Of a stretch of DNA of 64,000 nucleotides, positions 21,525 to 33,640 are shown piece after piece. Location of the stretch: positions 12,931,821 through 12,995,820 of the forward strand of contig NC_050475.1 of assembly GCF_013373865.1 (NCBI RefSeq), written 5' to 3'. The notes under the pieces were generated by a model, which saw only the letters and a program-made list of their open reading frames with translations, was not told the origin of the DNA and searched no databases. Origin of the DNA: Monomorium pharaonis. Lineage: Eukaryota > Arthropoda > Insecta > Hymenoptera > Formicidae. A program made the translations under genes and the position numbers. Position 1 is the first letter of the stretch; every line of letters begins with the position of its first letter.

Positions 21525-22126
21525 ATTTATAATGTTCATCGCTTAATACATTTATCTAATGATGTTGCTAAATTTGATCATTTAGATTTCTTTAGTAGTT
21601 TTCCTTTTGAAAATTTCTTACATATCATAAAAAAACGAATTTTAAAAAGTGAAAAACCATTACATCAATTGTTTAATAGAATAGTTGAACAAACTTAATG
21701 TAATTTTAGCAAAGAAATGAGTACAATTGTAAAACCAGAAGTAAAAAATTTTAATGCAAAAACGTCTAAGAAAACAGGAATTTCTTCATATGACAATATT
21801 GTTTACAAAGACTTTACACTTTCAGTCAAACAACGTAAAAATAATTTTTATTATTAAATTTTTATTATTTATTAAAAAATAATAATGTTCTCTCTATAAC
21901 AAATATTTGTATTTCTAATAATATGACTATTGTAAAAGGAAAAGTATTATTAAATCCAGTTCAACTTGAGCACTACCCCATAAGTTCATTATATTTTAAC
22001 ATTTCTGTAGGAAATACATGGTCTAATATACAAAGTTTTACATCTGATGATATTTGTACAAAAGTGGTGTGTACTCCGTATCGAAATTTATTTTGTTTCT
22101 TACCGCTGATACATACAGCTATTTAA
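21525..22126 (+). pseudogene. TNP2/CACTA-like transposase, C-terminal relic
   Basis: A frame starting in the middle of a domain gives YNVHRLIHLSNDV, FSSFPFENFLHIIKK and LHQLFNRIVEQT (to about 21697), the conserved C-terminal block of TNP2-type transposases and relatives (DUF4218-like). A second block 21923-22126 (VQLEHYPISSLYF ... VVCTPYRNLFCFLPLIHT) is the usual tail of the same insect proteins. The N-terminal catalytic part is missing and the frame is broken between the blocks. Confidence 0.6.
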
Positions 22127-22515
22127 AATAATAAATATAACATTAAAACTTAATTATGTACGTTTCGAAAACTAAAAATGTGTTTCATAATACTTATTAT
22201 AATTTGTTATTAATAAATATATTTTTGTATTGAACAATTGTTATATTTCATTTTGCTTAATGCTGCTGCTAGATATTTATAAAACGCCTGTTGTTTTATC
22301 TTATCTAACTTTAGATTAATATTTGGATATTTTTTTATTATTGCTTTGTCTTCATAAATAAATAAATATATACATATCTCGATATATTAATATATTGATT
22401 TTATACTATATAAATAAATAAGTAAATAAATACATACTTATATATATATATATACTTATTTATTTATTTAAAATATTATGATAATATCTCATTATACTGT
22501 AAGAGAAGAGATATT

Positions 22516-23519
22516 ACCAGGGTACTGAACTTTTCGCGTTATACCGTTTTTCGCGATTTGAATTTAAAATTTCGCGTTTTATCATATTTTTGCCTGATTT
22601 TCTATTATTTTGACTTAAATTTTATTCGGAAAGAATTTTTAGTTCCTGTTGTTCATAATTGTAGTACACGTTTCATGGTTACTATGAAGAGAAAAAATGG
22701 TGTTCACATTTATTTTTAAAATAGTTTTTATTAATAACAATACGTCTAAGAAAAATAAAAATAGGATTTTTTGAGCTTAATATCTTAATGTAAAAAAAGA
22801 GATTATAAAATTTTTCCCCAATCACTGAACTAAACTTTTTATCTTATAAAGTTTCTAAATATATAAAAATATAATGAAAAATAATGTGAAAAAATGGTTT
22901 TGTTTCAATTTTTTGACGTTGTTGAACTAAAAACAAATAAATTATAATATATGTATGAAACACAACAATACTAAATCAAATCCAAATTTGTAAGAAGATA
23001 TCAACAGCAATTGTTTTGAATTGAAAACAAGAGCTTGTTTCAGATATATGATAGTTTAACTAGACACCACAGACAAACGCTATTTAACTTCTTATTTTTT
23101 ACTTTTTAAAAATAAATTACAACGATAATTGTATAGATAACCATTTATACAAATTTAACAGCTGTCAAAATTCAATCACAATGACAGTTACTCTCGCAAT
23201 ACGAAGTAAGCGCAGTAAGAGAACCAATCAGCATTGCGGAAAAGCGGCAACAATACAATGTTAACATCTCCTTTTTACAAAGTGGATGGGTGGATGCTAG
23301 TGTCTTCTGCACTTACATATATGAAACGAAATAATATGAAAATCAAATAAAAAATTTTACAATTTGATATAAAATTTGCGGTTTAAAAGCAATTTGACGT
23401 TTCATCGCGATATAAAATTTTGCTCAAAAGATATTAGCATAAAAACAAAAAAATAATTTTTATTCTATCGTATTTTAATAAAATTTGTGTTTTTTCTTAA
23501 TACGAAAAGTTCAGTTTTC
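22516..23519. mobile_element. ~1-kb element with ACTGAACTTTTCG inverted ends
   Basis: 'actgaacttttcgcg' at 22522 and 'cgaaaagttcagt' at 23502-23514 are inverted; 'gatatt' occurs just outside each end. Interior has further inverted AT-rich blocks and a GC-richer centre at 23160-23290. No coding capacity. Confidence 0.45.
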
Positions 23520-23765
23520 TAGATATTTTATGTCTCGATTTCTTCCTTGTATTATATATTATTCACAGGAGTACATTCTTAAGTTGCAGTTTACGCATAT
23601 TATATTGACATTGTATAATATTCTCAATATCACTACTCTTTGAAAATACAAGACAAAAATTGATTTTTGTGCAAAAAACACGACTTATCTTTTTTTCTCA
23701 TTATTGTACAAAAAAATAGAGATGACAAAACGTTCCGTTAACACACATATCCCCTTCAGTTGTCA

Positions 23766-23972
23766 TCAATCTGTTGCATTCGGATTTGTGTAAGAGAATC
23801 CACGGAAAACACCTTGATCCATCGAGGTTAAGATCTGTTCAGGCACTGGCGTGAGCCTCGGACGTTCGGTCGTGAATGCCGTATCGAAGTACTTCGTATC
23901 CAGAGTGTGTTCGAGCGCGGGCTTAAATGGCGGTTCCAACTGCCTCCTCTCTAATCGATCCCAGGGCAAATG
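23766..23972 (-). CDS. Pkcdelta: Pkcdelta, last coding exon (AGC C-tail)
   Basis: Acceptor CAG|CAT at 23972, stop TGA at 23766-23768; 68 codons. It begins with PWDRLERRQLEPPFKP, the end of the kinase domain, followed by the AGC-kinase tail: turn motif RLTPVP and hydrophobic motif FRGFSYTNP, both regulatory phosphorylation sites in protein kinase C. Phase 0 agrees with the preceding exon. The order and wording match the insect novel-type PKC delta more closely than Pkc98E, whose hydrophobic motif differs. Protein kinase C delta is a diacylglycerol-activated Ser/Thr kinase acting at membranes. Confidence 0.95.
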   Translation of the reverse strand, partial: HLPWDRLERRQLEPPFKPALEHTLDTKYFDTAFTTERPRLTPVPEQILTSMDQGVFRGFSYTNPNATD

Positions 23973-24156
23973 CTGTGAAATTGGAATGCCCTTTTATATA
24001 AAACTGCGTAAAATATATTTTTGCCATCTAAAGGCGCATACAGACGCGTTACATATTTGGTACGTGTATTTTAATGAACAACAGTGCAATATTTTCCATC
24101 TTTGTGTATCATTATTCTGTCTCAAAATTTTAATACAATAAAAGTACATATTTATA

Positions 24157-24412
24157 AGTATCCAAGTTTTCGGATAAAGTTCCGAAAATGACTTACCTCT
24201 GATTTTTGTTAAACTATGTATTCCTACGTATTTTGGCGCGCTGATTATGAATATGATAGTGAAAATTGGCGTAAATTTGATTTTCATATCAAAAACCATC
24301 AAAAACCCTAAATCGTGGTTCTTTTTCATTTATTTCCGCAAATGATGGGAATTTCGAATACATGGTTAAAAAATCGGAGGTAAGTCGTTTTCGGACCTAT
24401 ATCCAAGTTTTT
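24157..24412. repeat. Inverted-repeat element in a Pkcdelta intron
   Basis: 'ccgaaaatgacttacctc' near 24182 is matched by inverted 'gaggtaagtcgttttcgg' near 24378-24396, and the match spreads over ~60 bases per arm. Sits between the last two exons, leaving the splice sites clear. Confidence 0.6.
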
Positions 24413-24456
24413 AAATTTTGTTATCCGCCTTAAAAGGATAACGTAACAAATTATAC

Positions 24457-24711
24457 CTGAAAAAAAGCATGCACAGCGATTTCGTGGGCTGGTATCCTTT
24501 TTCCGGCGTCTTTCTCTAGCAAACAGACAAGTATATCGGTAGCTTCTTGACTCAGATACCGCGGTATAAACGGCCGTTCGTTGCAAATACTCCAAAACAA
24601 TTCGTCTTCGTCGCATCCGGAGAATGGCGATTGACCGGTTAGCATCTCGTACATCAGAACTCCAAACGACCACCAGTCCACCGCTTGATTATACTTCAAT
24701 CCTTTTATTAT
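24457..24711 (-). CDS. Pkcdelta: Pkcdelta exon, kinase C-lobe
   Basis: 85 codons, phase 0 at both ends: acceptor GCGCAG|ATA at 24711 and donor CAG|GTATAA after 24457. Encodes IIKGLKYNQAVDWWSFGVLM, MLTGQSPFSGCDEDELFWSI and LLEKDAGKRI: kinase subdomains IX to XI. It joins directly to MAPE of the upstream exon and to HLPWDRL of the downstream one. All expected residues of the substrate-binding lobe are present. Confidence 0.97.
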
Positions 24712-25594
24712 CTGCGCAAACATGAATATTAAATGTTCTTATCCATTAAAATTGAATAATTAAAGGAAAACAAAGAGTTATGGAATACTATTTTTTTAGA
24801 AAGAGTGGTAAAGAAAGATGTTCAAAGTTTAGGAAAATCAGCGATATTAAAGCTTGATACTATTTGTGTCAAAATTAATTTAAAAATTTATTCAAATTAA
24901 AACATTTTTTGGATTTTTTCATACTTTTGGGGTATACATATATTTTTATATTAAAAGTCACAATTAAGATTTCCAAATTAAAACACTCTAAATTAAAAGT
25001 TACAAAATTAACACTCGATATAAAAACTCTTAAAAATTATACAAGTAGTATTCACAACTTAAAAAATTAATCTTACATCTTTATCAAAAATTATATGTAT
25101 AATTATATATTATATAGGTATTTATATATTATAAAAATTCATCGAGATAGATAAATGATTAGCAAATATTATAATATGTATATGTATATATTACACATAA
25201 TCTAATTGACGGAAGTAGAATTTACAAATTTTATACGTGACAGCCAAAAATCTAGCAGATACAAAAATTACACTTATTTTAGTTGTGACATCTGCCTATA
25301 CCAGCAAAAAATTTGTTTGTGCAGCTCTGTAATATTCTCTACTACTTCTAAAATTAAATTTTTGTTCTTATGACAACACAGCAAACATTAATAATTATTT
25401 CCCATGTTATAACATTTACGCAAACTATAAAAGATTAGTTTTGTCTGCTGCTATCAGAGTACAGTGAAGTATATAAGCTAAAGATGATATCTTGATATTT
25501 TGTGTAACTCCTTTTTATTCCATAATTCCCTCTTTTCTTCCAATAGTGAGTGAAAAGAAAAACAATTGAAATATATAAGAGAATGATGATATAC

Positions 25595-26089
25595 CTCTGG
25601 CGCCATATAATCTGGTGTACCGCAGAATGTATCGGCTGTTCTATCCAGGAAGATTTGAAGTTTACACATACCGAAATCTGCGATTCTAATATGACCTTCG
25701 AAGTCAAGTAACACATTGTCAAGCTTGAGATCCCGATAAACGATGCCTTTCTTGTGTAAAAAGTTCATTCCAGACCAAATTTCAGCGGCATAAAATCGCG
25801 CGCGCGTTTCGGGAAATCGGCCAGACTTCTGTATATGGAACATCAGATCACCTCCGTTGAGATATTCCATAACGAAGAAGAGATGCGAGTCAGTCTGGAA
25901 AGTGCAAAACAGGTGGCAAAGATATGGATGTCTAGTGGCCAGCGTGAGGACCTTTCTCTCGATTAGTGTGCACTCAACATCGTCATCCTCGAGGACGACA
26001 TCTTTCTTTAGGCATTTCACTGCGTACACGCATTCTGTGTCGCGTAATTCAGCCAATAACACCTTACCGAAGCTGCCCTTACCTAAAAC
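25595..26089 (-). CDS. Pkcdelta: Pkcdelta exon, catalytic core
   Basis: 165 codons, phase 0 at both ends: acceptor ACAG|GTTTTAGG at 26089, donor GAG|GTATAT after 25595. It carries the glycine loop VLGKGSFGKV, the ATP lysine in YAVKCLKKD, the helix-C glutamate (ERKVL), hinge VMEYLNGGDL, catalytic loop YRDLKLDN, DFGMCK, and the activation loop TADTFCGTPDYMAPE with its phosphorylatable Thr. Every catalytic residue is intact, so the kinase is predicted active. The insect-type GMCK after DFG and the LDRTADTF loop fit PKC delta. Confidence 0.98.
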
Positions 26090-29088
26090 CTGTAGAATAG
26101 AAGCAGAATTACAAATGGATAGATAATTTATTGCAAAAATTTTTAACGAAGATGTAATTAATATTTTAATGCTCTATTAATTGTTACGTCTTATAAAACA
26201 GCATAAGGTATTTGTATAAACCAATAAAAAACGTTTTACATCCCAAAATTTTTACTTAAATTTCATATGCATATCATATTTCAATTTCATATATATATAT
26301 ATTATATGCGTTAACTTGTAAGTATTTTTATGAAAGGGAAGTATTTTTCATAAAAGGAAGAAAAGAATGAAAGATATTACCTACATCAATTTTAAAGTTT
26401 TGTCAAATGCTCATTTTTGCTTGTTTTACTAAAAAAACTTGTTATATACGCTGTAAAAAATTTTTATCTAAAATTACAACTATTATAGCGGGTAATATTG
26501 GGACTAACTATTAAAGTTGTGTATTTACATACATTAGTAAATTCACATCTTGTAAATAAAATTATTATCTTACATTGTAAATAAGCAATTTGCATAAGTA
26601 AATTTATATATTAAAAGTAGATTTCTAAACTGTTTTTAAAATAATACATATTGTATGTGTATTTATATAATTTTACATATTAATTTTACAACAGTGAGTA
26701 AATGTACAGAAGTTTATGTTAAAAATAATTTACATACTTGTAACAATACAAAATAAAATATGAAATTTACAATCATAATGTAAATCTACAAAATAATTTG
26801 TAATAATACCACGCATATTTTAAAAATTATTAATAATGAAACAAAAGAAAAAGCGGGCTGTAAGAAGTCGCGCTGTTATTTGTGCACAAGATAAAACTCA
26901 AGACAAGTATCTTCTAGTATCTTTAATCGCAAAAAGTCATGTTAAGCAAACATTTTGGCTACACTTTAAGCCACCTTTAGTGCAAAGAATTGACAATGTA
27001 ATAATTTGTATTCATAACGATCCAGAGCTAAGTTCAACTAACAATAACCGGTTGTCAATTCTTTGTGTGAGATTGTTTCTTAATTATGATTAGTTTTTAC
27101 TTTTAGATCTAGCAAAAAACTAAAAGCAAAAGCTAATCATATTACAGAAGGCTCTATTTGTTTGCTGCACGCATCATTGACGTGTGCAGCCAACGTTCTC
27201 TGGTTTCAAAAGAGCGCTTAGTGCCATGCATAGTGCCAAATTAATATTTAAACAAAAACTATCGTGTACATTACAAAATATTAATATGCAGGCTAGTTAA
27301 TTACAGTCATTCCATTTTTCTGAGGAATATATACTTACGTAAGAAAAAAATTATAATTTGTAAAATTATCATAATCTGTGTAATATTATTAATGTTTTGT
27401 AATATTACCAAAAAAATTTACATTTACATGAAATCTGTAAATTATACTTTTAATTTTGTAATTTTCTATAAAATATAAAAGATTATTTATACAACAAAGA
27501 GTAAAAATATTAATTTTTGTAGAAGTACATGATTTTGTACTTCCATTTTTTATTTTGTAATTGTTACATTTATTATTTGTGTAACTTTACATACATTTTC
27601 CACAATGTAGTATATTTTATAATATCATTTTAAATTTGCATTATTGCTATTGCAATATTACAAAACATTATATAACAAGTTTTCGTCAATCTTAAAAAAA
27701 CTTTTTGATTTGAGAAAGCCAATGAATCTTCAACGGATCTAATAATAATTTTTGTGTACATTTTTACTTTCTCCTATTCACATAAACTGCGCATCACATA
27801 TTTGTTTTAAAACATAAATTTGGAGAAAAAAACTATATGACATTCGTTTCTTTCAAAAACATTTAGATACGGTATACACAGTACGAATTTTCCATTATTA
27901 TTTAAAGATTATTTGCTGGGTAACACTATCCTTTATTCCAAAAAAGGGTATCTCAATCTATCAAGTAGATTAACAAAAATGAGAGATATTATAAAAATAT
28001 CAATCTTAAAAAAATGCTAGTCTGTTACACGCCAGTGTCGTTCTAGGTAAAAATAAACAAGCATATTATATATTTCCAACGAAATTAAACTTTATTAGTA
28101 ATTCATAAGAATATTTAATTAACCATTTATTAATTTATAAGTATAGAAGAGACTTTTTCGTTAAATTATATTGTGAAATATACGTGTAACATGTGAAAAA
28201 AATTAATTTATTCTTTATACAAAATAAAACATTTTAATACAATATAATGTTTTTACTTTTTACTTTATACAATTCAATATGACTACATTAAAATAAGTAT
28301 TTTAAAACTACATTATCACTATTACATTACTTGATTAGATTTAAAATAAGGTGTAATTGAATTTAGGTAGATACTCCAACTTTAAACCGAGCGGCAAGTC
28401 TCATCACGCGTATCTGAACGTTAAAAATAATGTGTTGCGCATGTGCTAATTCTGGTAATCTATATTTACATAGCTATTCCGTACAAATTCTGTTTCAAGC
28501 ATTCTCACAAATAAATCTCAGATAATGCACAGTCGTTTCTCCACACAAAGTTTGCCGATAGTAAGATTCGAGAAATTGAACACTGGTATCCTTCGTTTAC
28601 TGGAAGATTTCCCCAGTAGAAAATGCCGCATGAGTCAACCGGTTCACGTGATGTAAATACACGTGATTCAGATTAATTCTAATCTAACTCTAAGCCAAGT
28701 TGCACTAAAGTAAGACAAATCGTAAATTTCCTGGAATCTATATTTAATAAAAATAAATACTTACTGTAGTAATTGATACCAATTATTTCAAACGTTTATA
28801 AATATTAAATAAACGTTTAAAAATAATCAATTACATATTGATTCAAAAATTTATGTTACGTGACTTTATTGAGAAAATAAAATTTTTAGAAGTTAATAAA
28901 AATAAATGTTATTATCAACTAAAAAAATTTCAAACATGCACGAAATTTTTACAACATATTAATTGCATTATTTTGAAAATATGCCAAAATTCGACACATA
29001 AAAACAGAAAAAACTTTTTTTAGACACATTGATGTATGTAGTGATTTATAATAGTAAAGGAAATATATATATATATATATATTATGTA

Positions 29089-29091
<3 letters not shown>

Positions 29092-29173
<82 letters not shown>

Positions 29174-29248
29174 TTCATTCACTCGCTCGCTTGCTCACTC
29201 ACTAATTCGCTCATTCACTAACTCGCTCACTCACTCACTCACTCACCG
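29092..29248. repeat. (CT)n followed by (CACT)n tract
   Basis: CT units 29092-29174, then 'cactcgctcgcttgctcactcact'-type tetranucleotide repeats to 29248. A short (AT)n precedes it at 29062-29082. Confidence 0.9.
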
Positions 29249-29519
29249 CCCCCCTCTCTCTTTCTTTTAAAACTAAACTCTCTCCTAACTAAAAAAAGAA
29301 TATAATAAAAATATGATAGATCGCAACAAGACTAATACGGCGATAATGTAGAAAACTTTAAAAGAGGTAATTAAAGGCGAGCTAATGGAATGAAAAGTTA
29401 TGGAAAATATAGATTTTGAAATATTAGATAATATTAATCGGTGCAATATATAATAGCACATAAATTTAATCTATTTTACATAGAAAGTATTAATAATATA
29501 ATGAAATCTATAGAAGAAA

Positions 29520-31434
29520 AAAAGAAGAAAAATGGTCAAGGAAAGAATTATTCATGTTATCCAAACAATAAACATTGTCGATGATTTTGAACTGGTAGAT
29601 ATAAGATATTTAGAGAAAATTGTTTACCTAATAAAGAAACTGAGGAGGGAATAACGAGTGCATTGTTAAAGTCAATGTTTTATGTGATAAAACATGAATT
29701 TATAGGTGTAATTAATAATTCTCTGAGGAAGGGTCAATGTCCAGATGGGTGATAAACGTCAACGATTATACCGATACCAAAAGTAGCTAAATCTAAGAAA
29801 GCTAGTGAATGTAGACCTATCAATATTCTCGATTTATGAAAAAAGTGTTAGAACTTGTAGTTAAGGAACAGATAAAAATATATTTAGAAAGAAATAATAT
29901 TGTTATGTGCGTCGCTAGGTATACACCTCGACCGCGAGTCAACTGTCGGATCGCCGATATCGATCGGCAGCGGCGGTCAGCTGTCAAGAGCTGGGCAACG
30001 AGAATAAATAAATAGTTGGAAAGAGTCTGCGAGCTCTTACGGATGTGTCTACATCTTTATCTCCTAATAAAACCGCTTGGTTTTTGAAAGTTGAAAGAGT
30101 GTTCCTTTCTTTCCGCGAGCGCGCAAGCAACAATATTATCTCAGAGGATCAATCAGGATTTAGGAAACAACATTTGTGCGAAACCGCGATTTGGATGATC
30201 ATGGATGAATGAAAATTAATAATAAATAAGGGCGAAATGATAGGAGTAATATTTATGGATATAAAACGAGCATTAAGAGTAAATAGAGACAGTAAATAGA
30301 GAAATACTTGAAAAATTATATCAATATGGAATTATAAGAACTGTTTTGAATTGGTTTCAATCATATTTAAGTAATAGAATGCAACAACTACGTTGTGGGG
30401 ACGTAGTGTCCTGTCTAATTAATACTGGACGTGAGGTCTCACAGGGCTCGGTATTAGGACCGTTACTGTTTATTACATACATAAACGACATAGTTAATAG
30501 TTGTCCAGAAGGATGTAATATAAAAATGTTCGCTGACGATACCATATTATACATTGCGGGAGCAAGTTGCGAGGAAGTCGAAAAGAAAATGAATATGTTC
30601 AGTGTAGTTGAGGAATAGTTAAATGTTAATGAATTAAAATTAAACGCGAGTAAGACAAATTTTATGATAGTGAGGAGTGTAAGAAAAGACCTAGGAGCAA
30701 ACGTTGTAATAAAGTGTAGAGGTAAAACATTAATAGAGCAAGTTGAAAAAATAAAGTATTTAGGTGTAATGATTGACCGTAAGCTAAGATTAGAAGAACA
30801 ATGTGAACATATGTTAAAGAAAATAGGTAAAAAAAAAACAAGTTTTTTGAATAGGTTAGGTAGTAGTTTGTCGAGTTATAGCAAATGTACTGTATATAAA
30901 TCGATCATTGCGCCTTATTTCGAATATTTGGCGACGTTATAATTGATATGGGAGAGACACAACTTAGCAAATTGCAAGTAAGGCGAAATCGAGCCATGCG
31001 GGTAATATTTCAGTGTAAGCGAGAGACCAAAGTTGAATATATGCTGCAAGCGTTGCATTTTATGTCAATAAGGCAGAGGTTGTATTATAATATTTGTGTA
31101 TATTTGAGTTTAAAGTGATGAAAGGACTATTATCTTACTATTTTAAGAATAAGATATAGATAGTAAGTGGTGTAAGTGGAAGGCAGACGTGACAAGCGGG
31201 TAATATTGCGATTCAATTTCGGCGAACAAGGAGCGCGCAAAAATATATGTTTTATGAAGGAATAAACATGTATAATGATTTACCGATAGAAATTAAGCGT
31301 AGCGAGAGACTGAAGCATTTTAAAAGAAAACTTAAAGAGCATATTTTAAATGCAAGTTAGTATTAAGTTAGTTTTAAGTTATGCAATGTATTTTCAAATA
31401 GCTGAGAAAGCTACTATATATCAATCAATCAATC
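29520..31434 (+). mobile_element. Non-LTR retrotransposon (LINE) relic
   Basis: Reverse transcriptase motifs occur in order but in several frames: IPIPKVAKSKKASECRPINI (~29770-29830), SEDQSGFRKQHL (~30140), GVIFMDIKRA (~30240), VSQGSVLGPLLF (~30438), FADDTILY (30531-30555) and YLGVMIDRKL (~30760). The C-terminal NDLPIEIK...LKEHIL motif is near 31280-31350. It ends in an (AATC)n tail at 31420-31434. Motif content fits the jockey/I/R1 group of LINEs. Many stops mean it is dead. It lies antisense to Pkcdelta in its intron. Confidence 0.88.
29901..30132 (+). mobile_element. 232-bp solo LTR (gypsy-like) inside the LINE
   Basis: Starts TGTTATGTGCGTCGC and ends GCAAGCAACA, with 4-bp duplication ATAT on each side (29897-29900, 30133-30136). 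Contains 'aataaataaa' and 'aataaaa' polyadenylation-like sites. It is CpG-rich while the LINE around it is decayed, and removing it rejoins the LINE reading frame across ERNNI/SEDQSG. A 4-bp target duplication fits Ty3/gypsy. Solo because the internal part was lost by LTR-LTR recombination, as usually happens. Confidence 0.85.
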
Positions 31435-31878
31435 TCCCTCTCTTTTTCTTTTCCTCTTTTCTACTCTTCTGATTTTTCTTTTTTGTCCTTCCTCATCTTT
31501 GCTTCCTCTTTCTTAATCCTACTTTCTTTTCGCGTCTTTCTCTTACAGATGAGGAAAAAATAATTTTTTTACCGATAATTAAATTAAAATTTAAGAAGTC
31601 TGCAAAAACATATTTTAATGCAAGTTAGGCAAAGCCCATACTTTATAAGCCTATACTTTATGACCCATACTTTATTCAAAGGACATTCTGAAAATAATCT
31701 TACAATATCTAAGTGTATAAAATATTAAGCATATTTAAGATATGCTGATCTTTAATATGCTTAATCTTTCGAGAGTTGGCATCTTTCCCTTAAAATTTTG
31801 AATTTTTTTCGGTAAAATTTATATATACAACTAACACCTTTCACATAATTTCCAAGTTTGTTGTTGGTTTATATATGA

Positions 31879-33190
31879 CCTAGTAAGCACAAAAACATTG
31901 CTGCAACGATATTATAACGTTACCTATTAACATAGTAACGTTTCCAAGTATGTAGTTTTTAACGTTGTATACAACGTCATTATGAATAACCTTTGACTTC
32001 AATTTGAAAGTTTCGGTAATGTTGAAATAAAATGTTAAAACAACATTGTAAAAATATTGAAATAACATAAATTATAATGTAAGAAAAAAATTAAATTTAC
32101 GTTGTTTCTCAACAAGCACGGTTATCCCACCATAGTCGCATTGGCGTTGCTTAATATCTGCGGTCACCCATCCAACTCTGAACCACCGTCGACGTTGCTT
32201 GACTTTGAAGAACCTACGCAACCTAACACTTCGTGATGATCCATGAACACCTAACGCTCATGAATACATATTTCTTATAGATTAGTTTAATAGATGTCAG
32301 AAAGATAAAACGTGCAGTTAAATAATATTTTTATAAATAAATATAAATTTAGTTTTTTTACTGATTTTTATATATATGAAATAACACGTAAAATAACTTA
32401 ATAAAAATATCTATTTTTGCTCTGTTCTTTATAAAATTAAAATTATGTTATTATAAAATATTAATAGAAAATAGTAACTTAAGTGATTTTTTTTAAATTT
32501 CTATAAAAAATATTTATATCAAACAATAAATAAATTAATGTAATTTTAGTACATTAAATACAATTATTTATCAATAATTTTAGTATTATGAGTAAGTAAA
32601 TATTTTAACTAATGAAAATTTCAAATTTAAAAAATTTTTAAACTTAATTTTTTGTACTAGTTCTTATAAAATTCGTATTATAAACACATGAAAAATATTT
32701 TAATTTATGTTTGTAAAATTATTAAATGTTTAGATTTTATGTATTAAATAACTAATATTTTAAAAATATTTATGAAATTATGTTATAATGTTTAATAACA
32801 TTTAAAACACGTATGTAACTCATGTTTTTAAAATATTAGGACAGTATATTATTCAGTAATATTTTAAAAATATTTATCAAACGTTATGTTATAACGTTTA
32901 ATAAAATTTAAAGAACATATTAATAAGTGCAGTTTTTTAAATATTTTAATAATATTAAAACAGCAATATTATTAAATAATATTTTAAAAATATTATCAAA
33001 CGTTATGTCATAACGTTTAAAAACATTTAAATAACATCTAATAAATGTTTTTAAAATATCTTACTAATATTAAGATAGCAATATTATTAAGTAACATTCT
33101 ACAAATATTTGTAAGACATTAAGTTATAATGTTAAGTTTCTCTAAAATTAACGTTTCAAAAATTTTGATCAATGTTTCTTGCTTACTGGG
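31879..33190. mobile_element. 1.3-kb element with CC(T/C)AGTAAGCA ends
   Basis: Left CCTAGTAAGCACAAAAACATTG and inverted right end CCCAGTAAGCAAGAAACATTG. The right half is made of 'aacgttataacgtt / aatattttaaaaatat' sub-repeats. It contains a 5S-like SINE near the left. No transposase. Same terminal style as 18637-19552. Confidence 0.65.
32095..32285 (-). mobile_element. 5S rRNA-derived SINE or 5S pseudogene
   Basis: On the minus strand the sequence has both internal promoter boxes of 5S rRNA in the right order and spacing: box A AAGTCAAGCAACG (complement of 32193-32206) and box C TGGATGGGTGACCGC (complement of 32160-32174), preceded by 'aggttctt' and followed by 'tgggataaccgtg'. An extra ~25 bases containing a second 'taagcaacgcc' interrupt the region after box C. 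A working 5S gene would not show these differences, so it is a SINE3-like element or a dead copy. Confidence 0.75.
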
Positions 33191-33193
33191 AAG

Positions 33194-33640
33194 CCACCTC
33201 GGTCCAGTATGGTATGGCAATTTTCAAAATTTGAATTCTGATGTTTTTATGGCTTTTGATATCGCTAATCACGATTTTGAGGTCAAATTATCGAAATTTT
33301 ACATAAAATTACAGTTTGCTATCATAAACCTGAATAAACAACAGCAGTTACATTATTATGTACAACTTTCCTTTTGCGTTATCCAGAGCTAACGACGTAG
33401 AAAATTTTGTAGCTCTTTGCTTGTTTTTTTTTTCGCTTTATAAATTATAATTTTTATATATTAAAAATTTTTTATTTTTAGCGTTTATATAAAAAATATA
33501 AAAGTGAAATTTTGTGTAAAATTTCAATAATCTGATCTCTGAATCGTGAACAACATTTAAAACTCTCAAAAACACCAAAATTCAAATTTGAAAAGTTTCC
33601 AGTATTTGTCATACTGTACCGGATCGAGATGGTTGTATAA
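33194..33640. repeat. Inverted-repeat element with ~125-bp arms
   Basis: 'ccacctcggtccagtatgg' (33194) is the imperfect inverse of the stretch ending at 33640, and the arms keep matching through 'tcaaatttgaatt' and 'attgaaattttacacaaaatt'. It directly abuts the right end of the 31879-33190 element. Confidence 0.65.

Noticed and set aside
28380..28690. GC-richer segment in the Pkcdelta intron considered as an exon
   Set aside because: Stops in all frames within short distance, no splice-site pairing and no recognisable motif.
30346..30942. Two separate small reverse-transcriptase genes
   Set aside because: They are pieces of one LINE with stops between them.
32095..32285. Functional 5S rRNA gene
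   Set aside because: Only the promoter boxes and neighbouring parts match; the remainder is diverged and interrupted.
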